A DNA stretch of 64,000 bases from Hymenobacter terrenus (GCF_000972495.1 NZ_LATM01000005.1:124001-188000), one strand, 5' to 3'; positions 33,399 through 43,005 are shown, numbered from the stretch's first letter. A program made the numbers and translations. The notes: a model not told the origin generated them from the sequence alone.

Positions 33399-33788
33399 TC
33401 ATTTTGCGCCGTGCCAGTGCCGGTTTTGTAGCTTATACGCAGCTAGCTCGCGGTTCGACCACAGGGTTTGGTATACTTGCTGGTCGTGCAGCAGCAGCGG
33501 GTCTTTTTCCATGAAGCTAAGCAACTCTTGCAGCAAGTCTACTGCCTCTTCCTTCAGGAAGTAGTACATCCAATTGTCGAGCCGACGCACACTCACTAAA
33601 CCAGCATTCTTGAGATACAATAATTGCCGGCTGGTTTTGGTCTGGGTAAAGTCGAGGACCTGTTCTAAATCAGCCACTACCATTTCCCGGTTGCGCCACA
33701 GCAAATGCAGGATGCGCACCCGGCTTTCGTCGCCCAACGATTTAAAAAGTTGCTGCCCAAAAGCAACCGTGAAATGTTTCAAGCGCAT
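33399..33788 (-). CDS. ArsR-family winged-helix regulator
   Basis: A 129-residue regulator. The N-terminal part LFKSLGDESRVRILHLLW is the classic start of the ArsR fold, followed by the recognition helix region TQTKTSRQLLYLKNAGLVSVRR and the wing WMYYFLKE. No metal-binding cysteine pair (ELCVCDL type) is present in the alpha-3 helix, so it may respond to something other than a thiophilic metal, perhaps through a partner. It precedes the [2Fe-2S] protein, which suggests a redox or sulfur-related regulon. The start is the ATG at 33788. Confidence 0.87.
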   Translation of the reverse strand: MRLKHFTVAFGQQLFKSLGDESRVRILHLLWRNREMVVADLEQVLDFTQTKTSRQLLYLKNAGLVSVRRLDNWMYYFLKEEAVDLLQELLSFMEKDPLLLHDQQVYQTLWSNRELAAYKLQNRHWHGAK

Positions 33789-33863
33789 CTACTGTCTGGG
33801 AAGAGGGAACTTGCTCTTCGTTCTTTCTGCCCAAAGTTACAATCAGCCCCGCCCCTTGCACCG

Positions 33864-33871
33864 TATATTTG
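33864..33871 (+). promoter_or_regulatory. Promoter -7 box of the 33890 gene
   Basis: TATATTTG matches TAnnTTTG exactly and ends 18 bases before the ATG at 33890, implying a leader of about 15 bases. It also argues against the more upstream alternative start at 33869, which would lie inside the promoter. Confidence 0.55.
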
Positions 33872-33889
33872 TCCTTCCCACTCCCGAAC

Positions 33890-34576
33890 ATGCCTGATTC
33901 CTTGCGCCTTCGTCGCTTCTCCTTGCTCTTTGCCGTGGCCCTGCTGGGTGTGCTGCTGCTGGCGGCTCCCTCGGCCCATGCCCAGGGCAAGCGCCGGGTA
34001 ATCCAATTTACTGGCATCGTGGCCACTGGCGACAGCCTGCTGGGTGTGCCCGGTGCCACCATCTACGTGCCCAAGGCCGGCCGGGGCACCGCCTCCAACT
34101 CCTACGGCTACTTCTCAATGGCCGTGTTAGCCGGCGACAGCATCGTGATTCGCTCGCTGGGCTACGCCAATCAAACCATTGTCATTCCGCCCGATTTCCA
34201 ACGCCAGAGCTACTCCGTTATTATTCAGCTGAAGGAAGACGCCACCATGCTTGGGGAGGTACGCGTGTTCCCCTATACTACCGAGCGGGACTTCAAAAAG
34301 GCTTTTCTGGCCCTGCGCCTGCCCACCGAGCGCGGCAGTGCCGCCGCCGATAACCTGAACGAGGAGCTGATGAACCGCATCTTCCGAACCCAGCCCATGG
34401 GCGCGGTGGCCAACTTCCGCCAAACCATGCAGACGCAGCAGTACGACTATGACCGCCGCCAGGGCATGGCCCCCAACCAGTACTCTAACAACCCCTTGCT
34501 CAACCCTTTCAGCTGGCTACAATTGATTCAGCAAGTGAAAAGAGGAGAGTTTAAAAAGAAGAACAACGACGACTGA
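33890..34576 (+). CDS. Secreted protein with a carboxypeptidase-like regulatory domain
   Basis: A 228-residue protein with signal peptide (RRFSLLFAVALLGVLLLAAP ... AHAQ) and one carboxypeptidase-D regulatory-like beta sandwich (about 35-120: FTGIVATGDSLLGVPGATIYV, GTASNSYGYFSMAVLAGDSI, IRSLGYANQTIVI). After this domain, where TonB receptors would have a plug, there is EDATMLGEVRVFPYTTERDFKKAFLALRL and a basic, Gln/Asn-rich tail. It is therefore a free-standing regulatory domain of the kind widespread in Bacteroidota, probably periplasmic. The first base of the palindromic element at 34575 lies within its TGA stop codon. Role unknown. Confidence 0.78.
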   Translation: MPDSLRLRRFSLLFAVALLGVLLLAAPSAHAQGKRRVIQFTGIVATGDSLLGVPGATIYVPKAGRGTASNSYGYFSMAVLAGDSIVIRSLGYANQTIVIPPDFQRQSYSVIIQLKEDATMLGEVRVFPYTTERDFKKAFLALRLPTERGSAAADNLNEELMNRIFRTQPMGAVANFRQTMQTQQYDYDRRQGMAPNQYSNNPLLNPFSWLQLIQQVKRGEFKKKNNDD

Positions 34577-34802
34577 CCACAGATTTGACGGATTTTAACC
34601 GATTAAACGGACTTTTTATCGTTCCACGCAAACTGGTAACCAAACAATTGGCTTTCATTAGCTTGTTTAGGTTGATTGTGGAGGATTCCAAATGGTTGGT
34701 GACTGACCTTTCCGCCAGTAGCGGAAGGTTCTAAGCGTCAAAAACCAGACGGTAACCACAAAAAATCCGTTTAATCGGTTAAAATCCGTTTAATCTGTGG
34801 TC
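34575..34802. repeat. Inverted-repeat element filling the gap before ndh
   Basis: A 228-base element bounded by 43-base inverted arms (34575-34617 and 34760-34802) that match at 40 of 43 positions. Each arm starts GACCACAGATT and contains ACGGATTTTAACCGATTAAA. The interior holds a small hairpin (TCCGC/GCGGA). It begins at the second base of the upstream stop codon and ends two bases before the ndh ATG, so it fills the whole intergenic gap. No coding capacity; it looks like a MITE or a large intergenic repeat. Confidence 0.88.
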
Positions 34803-34804
34803 CT

Positions 34805-36178
34805 ATGGATACGAACCTTCCTGTTTCGGGCAACCCACGCGTGGTCATTATCGGCTGCGGGTTCGGAGGCCTTCGCTTAGCCAAAGCCCTACGCCACGCC
34901 CCCGTGCAAGTGGTGGTGGTCGACCGTAATAATTACCATAATTTCCAGCCGCTGCTTTATCAGGTAGCCACTGGCGCTCTTGAGGCTGATAGTATTGCCT
35001 ATCCTATTCGCAAGATTTTCGCGGGCCAAAAGAATTTCTATTACCGCATGGCCGATGTGCAGCGGGTCGACCCCGCCAGCAATACGGTTTTTACCAGCGT
35101 TGGCGACATCCGCTACGACTATCTGGTGCTAGCTACTGGCTCGCTCACTAACTTCTTCGGCCTGGAAAGCATCGAGCGCAACGCAATGCAAATCAAGAGC
35201 ATTCCAAACGCGCTGAATCTGCGGAGCTTCATTTTTCAGAATTTCGAAAAAGCGCTGCTCACCGATAATCCCGAAGAAAAGCAGGCGCTGCTCAATATTG
35301 TCGTAGTTGGCGGCGGCCCCACCGGCGTGGAAGTCAGCGGCTCGTTGGCTGAAATGCGCAAGCACGTGCTCCCCAAAGACTACCCCGAGCTGGACCTGCA
35401 AGCCATGCAAATCTTTCTGGTCGAAGCCGGGCCGGCCTTGCTCGGGCCGATGTCGCCCGCCTCGCAAACCGACGCCAAGCGCTACCTCGACGAGCTAGGC
35501 GTAACGGTGCGCCTAAACACTTCCATCAAGAAATTTGAGAACTGCCGGGCCTATTTCTCAGATACCGAATACATCCCGACGGAAAACCTCGTGTGGGCCG
35601 CCGGCGTGAACGGTGCCGAAGTCCCCGGCCTGCCTACCGAAGTAGTGGCTCGCAACAAGCGCATCAATGTGAACCGCTGGAACCAAGTGGTGGGCCTACC
35701 CAACGTGTTTGCCATCGGCGACGTGGCTAATATGGTGACCGACGACATGCCACGTGGCCTGCCCATGCTTGCACCCGTGGCCCAACAGCAAGCTGACCAG
35801 TTGGGCGAAAACCTTCAACGCCTGCTGCGTGGCGAAATGCCCAAAGACTTTGTGTATACTAACAAGGGGGTAATGGCTATCGTGAGCCGCAACAAGGCCG
35901 TGGTAGATTTGCCCAAGAACGTACATTTCAACGGCTTTTTCGGCTGGCTGACTTGGTTGTTTGTCCACCTGATGACGCTAGTGGGCTTCCGCAACAAAGT
36001 AGTGGCGTTTGTTGACTGGGCCTTCAGCTACTTCAGTTCCGACCAAGCTTTGCGCCTTATTATTCGGCCCTTCAGCCGCAAGGATATGAAAGACGACAAG
36101 GGCAAAAAAAGCGCCGAGCATCGCACTGCCACGCCCCAATACAACCCAACGCCCCCGGCCATCCAAGCGCCTGCTTAG
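34805..36178 (+). CDS. ndh: Type II NADH dehydrogenase (NDH-2)
   Basis: A 457-residue single-subunit flavoenzyme that passes electrons from NADH to quinone without pumping protons. FAD binding: VVIIGCGFGGLRLAKAL and VVVDRNNYHNFQPLLYQVATG, the latter diagnostic for NDH-2; DYLVLATGS completes the site. NADH binding: IVVVGGGPTGVEVSGSLAEM. The quinone-side motif appears as LPNVFAIGDVANM ... MLAPVAQQQADQLGENL. The C-terminal third has a hydrophobic stretch (FNGFFGWLTWLFVHLMTLVG) for membrane attachment and then a hydrophilic tail. It is a second NADH-to-quinone route beside complex I. An inverted-repeat element ends two bases before its ATG and must be in its leader or overlap its promoter. Confidence 0.94.
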   Translation: MDTNLPVSGNPRVVIIGCGFGGLRLAKALRHAPVQVVVVDRNNYHNFQPLLYQVATGALEADSIAYPIRKIFAGQKNFYYRMADVQRVDPASNTVFTSVGDIRYDYLVLATGSLTNFFGLESIERNAMQIKSIPNALNLRSFIFQNFEKALLTDNPEEKQALLNIVVVGGGPTGVEVSGSLAEMRKHVLPKDYPELDLQAMQIFLVEAGPALLGPMSPASQTDAKRYLDELGVTVRLNTSIKKFENCRAYFSDTEYIPTENLVWAAGVNGAEVPGLPTEVVARNKRINVNRWNQVVGLPNVFAIGDVANMVTDDMPRGLPMLAPVAQQQADQLGENLQRLLRGEMPKDFVYTNKGVMAIVSRNKAVVDLPKNVHFNGFFGWLTWLFVHLMTLVGFRNKVVAFVDWAFSYFSSDQALRLIIRPFSRKDMKDDKGKKSAEHRTATPQYNPTPPAIQAPA

Positions 36179-36196
36179 CAAGACGCTCCTCTTGAT

Positions 36197-36283
36197 AAAC
36201 GGTCCTGCCGGGCTTACCGAGACATCTCTACCGCACAACTATTAGCGCGATAAAAGTCTTTCGGCAAGCCTAGCAGGACCGTT
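36197..36283. repeat. Imperfect palindrome after ndh, possible terminator
   Basis: Arms AACGGTCCTGCCGGGCTTAC (from 36198) and its inverted partner at 36261-36283 match at 20 of 23 bases, with a 40-base spacer that includes ACATCTCTACCGC, shared in part with the nuoM-nuoN element. The distal arm is followed by CTTTTTCT on the plus strand, so it may terminate ndh transcription. Confidence 0.65.
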
Positions 36284-36354
36284 CTTTTTCTCATTCAACT
36301 ATCGTCTTGCCAGAAGGCAGTTAAGTATTGATTTAACTGCCTTCTGCTGAGTAC

Positions 36355-37644
36355 TTATGAAACCGGACCCGCAATTACAACCTGCATGGCCTCAGGACTG
36401 AAATACTGCTGCGCTAACTCCCGCAAGGTTTCGGCGTCCGCGGCCTCCGTCTGTTGCACAAATTCGGTGTAATAATCAGCTGGTAAGCCCTGAAAGATGA
36501 TGTTTTTGTATTTGTCACACTGCTCGAATACCGTGGACAATTCGTTTGCAAACTTGCCGAGGATGTAGTTTTTGACCGTTTCCAGCTCTTCGGCCGGAAT
36601 CAGCTCTTCCTGCAAGCGCCGCAATTCCATTTGAATCTCGCTCACTGCAAAGTCCGCACTTTCACCTTTCACATCGGTGCCGATAACGAGCGAAGTGCCA
36701 TACTCGCGCGGCGCCACGCTCGCATAAATGCCGTATGTCAGGCCCTTATCCTCGCGGATATTCCGCATCAGGCGCGAGCCGAAATACCCGCCAAACACAT
36801 TCACTAACAGCTTCAGGCGATGGGTTTCGGGGTGCTTGAGGCTCGGCCAGCGGCGCCCCATGCGCACGGAAGCCTGCAAGCTACCAGCTACCGCTACCTG
36901 GTCGGCAGCAAGGGGCATCAACTCTTCTGAGGCAGCAAGGTTATAATTCGGCGCAGCCACTGATTGCGAAGCGGCGGGGCCCACACTAAACGCCGCGGCC
37001 ACCAACTCCCGCTCAGCAGCTACGTCGCCGCACAAAAATACCTCGGCATTGCCAAACACATAGGCCGCCTGATGGAATGCCCGGGCTTCTTCGGCAGTCA
37101 AGGATTGGTAAGCGACGCTGTCGAAGGGTCGGCCATAAGGAGTCTCCGCGCCGAATAGCAGCTCATTAAACCGCTCAGAAGCCAAGTAGCTGGTTTTTTG
37201 ACGCTCTACACTTATGTTTTGAATGGTGCGGGTTTTCAGCTGTTCCAGTTCGGCGACCGGAAAGGCCGGGTTCGTAAGCACATCAGTTACCAGGGGCAAC
37301 AAAACGGGCAGGTGCCGGGTAAGACAATAAAGGGTGAGCGTGGAGCGGTCGAAGCCCGCGTCACACTCCAATGAGGCGCCGTAGAAGGCCGTTTCATCGG
37401 CAATCTGGCGGGCAGTGCGGGTGGTGGTGCCCTCCAGCAGCATGCGGGCGGTGAGGGAGGCCAGGCCAGGACGAGTTTCGGCCACTTTGCCAGCCCGGAA
37501 CACCACTTGCAGGCGTACTACGGGCTGGGCATCATTGGCCAGCACGTGCAGACGAGCACCACTGGATAGTGAAAACACATCAGCCGCGGGCAGCGTGACG
37601 CGGGCCAGCGGCTGAACAGGAGGAGCGACGGTACGGTCGAGCAT
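36355..37644 (-). CDS. M16-family peptidase-like protein, catalytic zinc motif missing
   Basis: A 429-residue two-domain M16B-like protein. The fold is plain: VFRAGKVAETRPGLASLTARMLLEGT (broken in writing only), a second-domain FGGYFGSRLMRNIREDKGLTYGIYAS, the region that binds the substrate carboxylate, and VKNYILGKFANEL. But the position of the HxxEH zinc motif reads S-L-T-A-R, so it cannot bind zinc. In Bacteroidota and mitochondria, such inactive subunits pair with an active M16 subunit; no active partner is next to it here. It lies in the same direction as porV, 103 bases downstream of it. The ATG at 37644 is taken as start. Confidence 0.85.
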   Translation of the reverse strand: MLDRTVAPPVQPLARVTLPAADVFSLSSGARLHVLANDAQPVVRLQVVFRAGKVAETRPGLASLTARMLLEGTTTRTARQIADETAFYGASLECDAGFDRSTLTLYCLTRHLPVLLPLVTDVLTNPAFPVAELEQLKTRTIQNISVERQKTSYLASERFNELLFGAETPYGRPFDSVAYQSLTAEEARAFHQAAYVFGNAEVFLCGDVAAERELVAAAFSVGPAASQSVAAPNYNLAASEELMPLAADQVAVAGSLQASVRMGRRWPSLKHPETHRLKLLVNVFGGYFGSRLMRNIREDKGLTYGIYASVAPREYGTSLVIGTDVKGESADFAVSEIQMELRRLQEELIPAEELETVKNYILGKFANELSTVFEQCDKYKNIIFQGLPADYYTEFVQQTEAADAETLRELAQQYFSPEAMQVVIAGPVS

Positions 37645-37747
37645 GTATGAAGAGTCAAAAGGAATAGAAAGGAAAGCTACTGAATAGCAAACTCCCCTCC
37701 TCGCATGAGAAGGGGAGCCGTTGTGCAAGCAATTAAACTAAAAGGCG

Positions 37748-38971
37748 TTAGTTCGATGGGGCGTCGCCGCTGGTGCCACCGGCACCGTTTTCATCAAACG
37801 CCTCGGACAGCTTATTCAGGTTGAAGTGCAGCGATATCCGGATGGTTTGGGCCAGCGGGTTGTTCTGCGAGTTATTACCAGTTGGTACCAAGTAGGTGCC
37901 ATCGATGCCGAACACTTGGTAACGCACGCCCAAACCCAGACTGGCGTATTGCCGGTCACCTTTGTCGGGCGCTTCGTAGAAGTAGCCACCCCGCACATAC
38001 AGTAGGTTATTGTAATTGTATTCGAGACCAGTCGACAGGTTGATTTCGCGCAATTCTTCTTTAAAACCTCCGGGAGCATCGCTGAAGGAGTTGAATATGC
38101 CACTAACGAGACCTTGCTGAGCGCGCTCATTATTTTTCGCTACGATTCCTGGGTTGTTAGGCGGTACGCCTTTCTCGTAGTACGGCGAAGGCACCAGTAG
38201 TTTGCTCGCGTCAAACACCAGCGTTATTTTATTATACTGGTCAATCTCGCGGGTTAGGGCGGTACCCAGCTTGAGAGTGGTGGGCAGGAAGCTTGGGTTT
38301 TCGACGTCGTTATAAGTAATCTTGTTACCGATGTTCGACACCGAACCGCCGAAAGCTACGTTGTAAAGTCCAGTACCAATGGTCACGTCTTTAGAATAAT
38401 AGGCGCCCAAATCAACCGCGGCCGCGTTGCCGGGCCGAGCGTCGTTGCCGTTCACTGTACCCACGAGGTTGGAGCGGACGTACCGAGCGGAGGCACCAAC
38501 CCCGAAATTATCTGTCAATTGCAGGCCATAGGACACTGTGAGGGCGTATTCTCTCGGGCTAAAAGAACCATTAGGCAGGTTAGCACCAGTCCGGTAGTCG
38601 ATAGTGCCCAAATCGAAATACATCAGCGAAGCCCCAAAGGCCGAGCGCTCCCCAATTTTACCGTAGCCCGAGAGAAACGACAGGCTCATGTCGTCGGTAA
38701 CGTTGCGCAGCCAAGGTGAATACGAAACCGAGGCCGAGTACTTATACGGCACAAAGCCCAATTTGCCCGGATTGAAATAGGCCGAGTTGGCATCGGGGGA
38801 GGTAGCGACCCCGGCTTCACCCAACGCCGACGCACGCGCATCAGGACTGAGGGTGAGAATGGGAACGGCCGTCGTGATAGTGGTTTGGTCGGTTTGGGCC
38901 TGGGAAGTCCCTGCCACAAGCAACAAGCCGGCTAACAGCGCCGAGCGCGAATTGGAAAAGAGAGGCTGCAT
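37748..38971 (-). CDS. porV: Type IX secretion system outer-membrane protein PorV
   Basis: A 407-residue FadL-like beta-barrel protein. After the signal peptide (SALLAGLLLVAGTSQAQ) come the PorV hallmarks: ILTLSPDARASALGEAGVATSPDANSAYFNP (abbreviated as ILTLSPDARASALGE and NSAYFNPGKLGF) and SYSPWLRNVTDDMSLSFLSG. PorV receives substrates from the SprA/Sov translocon and shuttles them to the PorU-containing attachment complex. It lies 47 bases after porU in the same direction, the same neighbour pair as in Porphyromonas gingivalis. Its product would serve all the sorting-domain cargo proteins in this window. Confidence 0.93.
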   Translation of the reverse strand: MQPLFSNSRSALLAGLLLVAGTSQAQTDQTTITTAVPILTLSPDARASALGEAGVATSPDANSAYFNPGKLGFVPYKYSASVSYSPWLRNVTDDMSLSFLSGYGKIGERSAFGASLMYFDLGTIDYRTGANLPNGSFSPREYALTVSYGLQLTDNFGVGASARYVRSNLVGTVNGNDARPGNAAAVDLGAYYSKDVTIGTGLYNVAFGGSVSNIGNKITYNDVENPSFLPTTLKLGTALTREIDQYNKITLVFDASKLLVPSPYYEKGVPPNNPGIVAKNNERAQQGLVSGIFNSFSDAPGGFKEELREINLSTGLEYNYNNLLYVRGGYFYEAPDKGDRQYASLGLGVRYQVFGIDGTYLVPTGNNSQNNPLAQTIRISLHFNLNKLSEAFDENGAGGTSGDAPSN

Positions 38972-39018
38972 AGAAGAGTAAAAAGAAGGCCATACGCGGC
39001 CCGGGCGCAAATAAAGTC

Positions 39019-42000
39019 TTAATTGAGGATGACGAGTTTCTCGTATTTCGAAGCCGTAGAATTGTTATGCGGTGAACGTACGCTCAACCGATATACGTAT
39101 ACACCACGCGCCAATTGGTCATTGTATTCGTCGCGGCCATTCCAGGTAATGCTGCGCTGATGGGCTTCGGTGCTGGGCACCACGGCCGTCAGGGTGCGCA
39201 CCAAATGGCCAGCCACGGTAAAAATCTGCACTTGCACCTCCAAGTTGTCGGGTTCGCCACCCGCCTGATTGTGGTCGAAGAAGAACGTAGTAGAGTTGGC
39301 AAACGGATTGGGATAGTTCAGCACGTGGTCGAGAGCCAGCTTTTCATTGCGAGCCACCAAAAACTCAATCTCTTTTTCCGAAGAGTTATTGTACGTATCC
39401 CAAGCTTTTAAGCTCAATGAATGCGGTCCCGTCGGTAGGTCTTTGAAAAGATTTTTTACGTTACCAGAACGGAAGTCACCCACCTCAGAGACGTAGCTCT
39501 CATTCAGTATCAGCTGTTTGCTTGGGTCGTGGTCGAGGATGGCTGTAATGTCGTGACCAATGCCAGCGCCGGTTGTATTGATGCCATTGTCGTCGCTGAG
39601 CTTGGCCAATAAGGTGGTAGTCTGTCCAGTAAGCCCCCCGAATACGAAAGTGTAATTATCCATAAACAGGTTAATGACAGGCGGTGTATCGTCTTTCGGG
39701 GCATTAGGGTCAGCGCCGCCGACTGGCTTGGACCGGTAGCCCTGGGCGTCGATGTTATTACTACCGTCGAAAGCATACAAGCTGATTTTGCCTACTCCAG
39801 GGCTGTAGTTGATGTCCTTGGGGACCACGAAAGTTAGGGTGAACACGCCATTCTGCACATTAGCCTGCCCACCATAAATCACGCTTTCCTGAATTTTTAC
39901 CGGCTGCGGATTAACGCCCTCATCGCCTAAGGTCTTTACTTCCGTAGGCTTATCGTAGATAGTTACTTGAGCACGCCCCGTGAAATTGGAGTTCAGGGTA
40001 CCGTTATTAAGTACACGGCCACGTATGCGAATCCGTGCCAGGGCTTTCAATGTGTCGGCTTCCACCCAAGCACCTGCTAACCGCTTGTTAACACTGTCCA
40101 GCACCACGGTTTGCTTGGGATAGGCTAGCGTCATACTGGGGTCAGCCAATAGCGTATAGTTACGGTTATTGATGCCGCCGGCTACTGCATAATCGTTTTT
40201 ACTCAGCATCACCACCGTGCCAATGCTCGGCATTTTCCCATTAATGGGCTGTAATATCCGGCCGAAGTAGGCTTTATTAAGTCCCGCGTTCAAATTGGCC
40301 TCCACTACTCGTGTGGTGGTGAATAGGCCGATGGCGCCACCAGTCGCATTATCAGTCAGAACCTGCTCGCCAGCGGAAGTAAAGTCGGGGTTGTCGTACG
40401 TACTAAAGTCGCAGGTGCCGGTAGTAAAGAAGGTCAGGTTGGTCGGGTTACGGAGGGCCAATACAGACGCATTAGTCACAATCTGCTCATCGGCCCAGCC
40501 TTTGGGCCCACCATGACCCAGGTAGTTCACAATCAGTGACCCTTGCTCTACGGACTGGTCAATTGCGCGGTTAGCTTCGGGGGAGCGTTGGCCCGCCGAT
40601 ACAGCCAATTGGGGGTACAAATCCAGATATACCTTGTGTACATTGTACACTGGATAGTTACTCTCAATACTATCAGCAATGTTATCTGAGCCTCTAGAAT
40701 TATCGGTAAAGAGGTTAGCCTCGGCATCATCCGAAACCAATGAAATCCGATTGCGCCATTTGCCATAGGCAGCGGGTGAATCATAGCCGATGATTTTATC
40801 CACTACCTGCCTTGCCTGTTCGGCATTGCGCGGGTCCCCTTTAGGGGTCCGAACGGGGAGCCGACCCACACCTATATCCAGTAAGTCAGCACTAGGGGGT
40901 GCTTCGCTCCACTCGCCTTCATTATCATCAAGAAAGGCATAGTAATCATCGGAACCATAGCTGGCTCCGTCATAAAAAACACCAAACGACTCGCGTGACT
41001 GATATGTTGGCACGTAGTTCTGGTTGAAAGCATCAAAGTCCGAGTCATTTTTGAAGGGCACCCGGTCCTGCTTAAACCACGTCGGCTCAAAATCTTTATT
41101 ATTGGTGGGGTCCGACTTATAATCAAACGACGCGTCGCCGAACAGCAACAATTGCATTTGTTTGCCAGCGGGGGCGCGGTCGTACAGTTGCTTCATCAAG
41201 TCCCGGATAGCTGTCACGTCTTGGCCGCCAGAGCTGAACTCATTGTATACCTGCGTAGTAGTGACTACTATCGCCCGCATGTTGTCGTGACTGATGCGGT
41301 GGTTGGCCAAACGCAGAGCCTGCCCATAGAATGGCGGGTAGGTCACGATGACCAAATCAACCAGCGCGTTCGGATTGGTGTTAAGGGCGTGCAGGTCCTG
41401 ATTCTCTACCTTGCCAAAGGGCCGGGGAGTACTGAATGCCCCACTCGGTTGCAGCGCTACGAACTCACGCACAGTGTCGGCGGGGGCCACGAAGCTACCG
41501 CTCACCAAAGGGCGGGCCACTGGCCGACGCGGATTAGTGACGTCCCAAACCGCAGTCCCGGCAGTGGCATTAGCTACTACATACTGGTTGCGTGCGCCAA
41601 CAGCAATATTAGCCAGTGACCGGAACTCCAATTGCGAGCCGTTGAGCCGCAGCTGGCGCTGAGCATTAATTTCCAAATAGTCCAGGTAGCCACTGGCATT
41701 GGGGTCACCACTATTATAAGTCAACCCAACTTGTAAATCAGCACCCGGGTTGCCAACTACTAACTGACTAGTGGCAACACTTGAGTAAGCAATAGGATGA
41801 AAGGCCTGACCAACCAGCTGGCGTATTGACTGAGCACCTAGATTGCTACCATTCAGGGTAAGCTGGAAAGAACTGGGGATTAAGGAGCTAGCCACCAGCG
41901 ACGCCGTAACGCGCACTGGCGCGCCGGGCACCAAATCGGGAATATCGGGAGTCTTGCTGAACACGAAGTCTTTCTGCCCACCGCTCCGGAATCCTTCGCC

Positions 42001-43005
42001 CATCCAATCACGCCCCGAGTGCAGCAGATTGATCAGGTCATGTTCGTAATAAGCACGGTAATTGAACGTAGTAATGGCCGGCGCGCTCCCGGCAGCCAGC
42101 GCCGGAGCAGTAGCCACCCGGCGGCCGGGCGTGTTGTTCACCGTCACAAAATAGTAAGTAGTGTCGGAGTAGATATTATTGCGGTGCTTGAACAAACCTC
42201 CCTGAGCTTCCCAGGTATGGGCACCGGGCGAGTAGAACAGGAAATACTCGCTATCATCAAAGACATTGTCATTATTGCTGCTAACAAACAGCACATCGTT
42301 TTCGGCCAAGTCATCGGGACGCGAGACGGCGTTGGCTTGGGGCAGGATGCCCATGGCGTTGCCATAGATGTGGAGGTTGTTGGGGTTTACACCCTGAGCA
42401 TCGAGGCCCATGCTGCGCAACGTCGCCTTGTCGAGCTTATAGATGCCGCTTTCGGCCACGCCCATCTTGTACCAATCGCCGCTACGCAGCACGGAATGCT
42501 CGGCGTGGGTGCGGGTAGTGGCCGTACTGCGAGCAGCGACCTTGCCAGCACCAGATGTATAGCTGTAGTCAAACGAAACCAGCCGCTCGGGCTGGCCGGT
42601 TTGAGGACTACGGCGCACGGGGTGCAGGCTCAGGTGCGAGACCGTCAGCTTCATCTCGGTGCCCGAAACGACTTGTGGGTCCAGCCCAACGGGCAGCTTG
42701 CTTACGTTGAATAGCTTGGCATCAGTCGGCGAGAATGGTTCGTATACCGTGTTGATGACTTCACCCTGACTGACGGTGCCGTTCAGGCGCATGCTGAACC
42801 GGCCCGCTTGGTCATCCATGTCGTAATGCGCAGCGCTATAGGTTGGCACTTTCTGCTTGCGGCCGCCCTTAGTGGGCACTTCCACATAGCCCCCCCATTT
42901 GATGGTGCCGTGCACAGTAACCTTGCCGCCTGACTGGGCATTTGCTGGGGCCACTGCTCCTATTATCAAGCCCGCGAACGCAACAAAGAGGAAAAAAGAA
43001 CGCAT
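39019..43005 (-). CDS. porU: Type IX secretion system sortase PorU (C25 gingipain-like)
   Basis: A 1328-residue protein, the usual size for PorU. From the ATG at 43005: signal peptide (MRSFFLFVAFAGLIIGAV ... ANAQ), a long beta-rich N-terminal region, and a C25-family cysteine peptidase domain with the catalytic pair H831 (NYLGHGGPKGW) and C865 (TTGTCDFSTYD). The C-terminus carries its own sorting domain (LNYPNPFANSTTFFFDHN ... GRDEYNDQLARGVYVYRL ... KLVILN). PorU removes the sorting domain of cargo and links it to A-LPS or releases it. A GTG 12 codons upstream is an alternative start. The AU-rich leader before 43005 favours the ATG. Co-oriented with porV. Confidence 0.95.
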   Translation of the reverse strand: MRSFFLFVAFAGLIIGAVAPANAQSGGKVTVHGTIKWGGYVEVPTKGGRKQKVPTYSAAHYDMDDQAGRFSMRLNGTVSQGEVINTVYEPFSPTDAKLFNVSKLPVGLDPQVVSGTEMKLTVSHLSLHPVRRSPQTGQPERLVSFDYSYTSGAGKVAARSTATTRTHAEHSVLRSGDWYKMGVAESGIYKLDKATLRSMGLDAQGVNPNNLHIYGNAMGILPQANAVSRPDDLAENDVLFVSSNNDNVFDDSEYFLFYSPGAHTWEAQGGLFKHRNNIYSDTTYYFVTVNNTPGRRVATAPALAAGSAPAITTFNYRAYYEHDLINLLHSGRDWMGEGFRSGGQKDFVFSKTPDIPDLVPGAPVRVTASLVASSLIPSSFQLTLNGSNLGAQSIRQLVGQAFHPIAYSSVATSQLVVGNPGADLQVGLTYNSGDPNASGYLDYLEINAQRQLRLNGSQLEFRSLANIAVGARNQYVVANATAGTAVWDVTNPRRPVARPLVSGSFVAPADTVREFVALQPSGAFSTPRPFGKVENQDLHALNTNPNALVDLVIVTYPPFYGQALRLANHRISHDNMRAIVVTTTQVYNEFSSGGQDVTAIRDLMKQLYDRAPAGKQMQLLLFGDASFDYKSDPTNNKDFEPTWFKQDRVPFKNDSDFDAFNQNYVPTYQSRESFGVFYDGASYGSDDYYAFLDDNEGEWSEAPPSADLLDIGVGRLPVRTPKGDPRNAEQARQVVDKIIGYDSPAAYGKWRNRISLVSDDAEANLFTDNSRGSDNIADSIESNYPVYNVHKVYLDLYPQLAVSAGQRSPEANRAIDQSVEQGSLIVNYLGHGGPKGWADEQIVTNASVLALRNPTNLTFFTTGTCDFSTYDNPDFTSAGEQVLTDNATGGAIGLFTTTRVVEANLNAGLNKAYFGRILQPINGKMPSIGTVVMLSKNDYAVAGGINNRNYTLLADPSMTLAYPKQTVVLDSVNKRLAGAWVEADTLKALARIRIRGRVLNNGTLNSNFTGRAQVTIYDKPTEVKTLGDEGVNPQPVKIQESVIYGGQANVQNGVFTLTFVVPKDINYSPGVGKISLYAFDGSNNIDAQGYRSKPVGGADPNAPKDDTPPVINLFMDNYTFVFGGLTGQTTTLLAKLSDDNGINTTGAGIGHDITAILDHDPSKQLILNESYVSEVGDFRSGNVKNLFKDLPTGPHSLSLKAWDTYNNSSEKEIEFLVARNEKLALDHVLNYPNPFANSTTFFFDHNQAGGEPDNLEVQVQIFTVAGHLVRTLTAVVPSTEAHQRSITWNGRDEYNDQLARGVYVYRLSVRSPHNNSTASKYEKLVILN

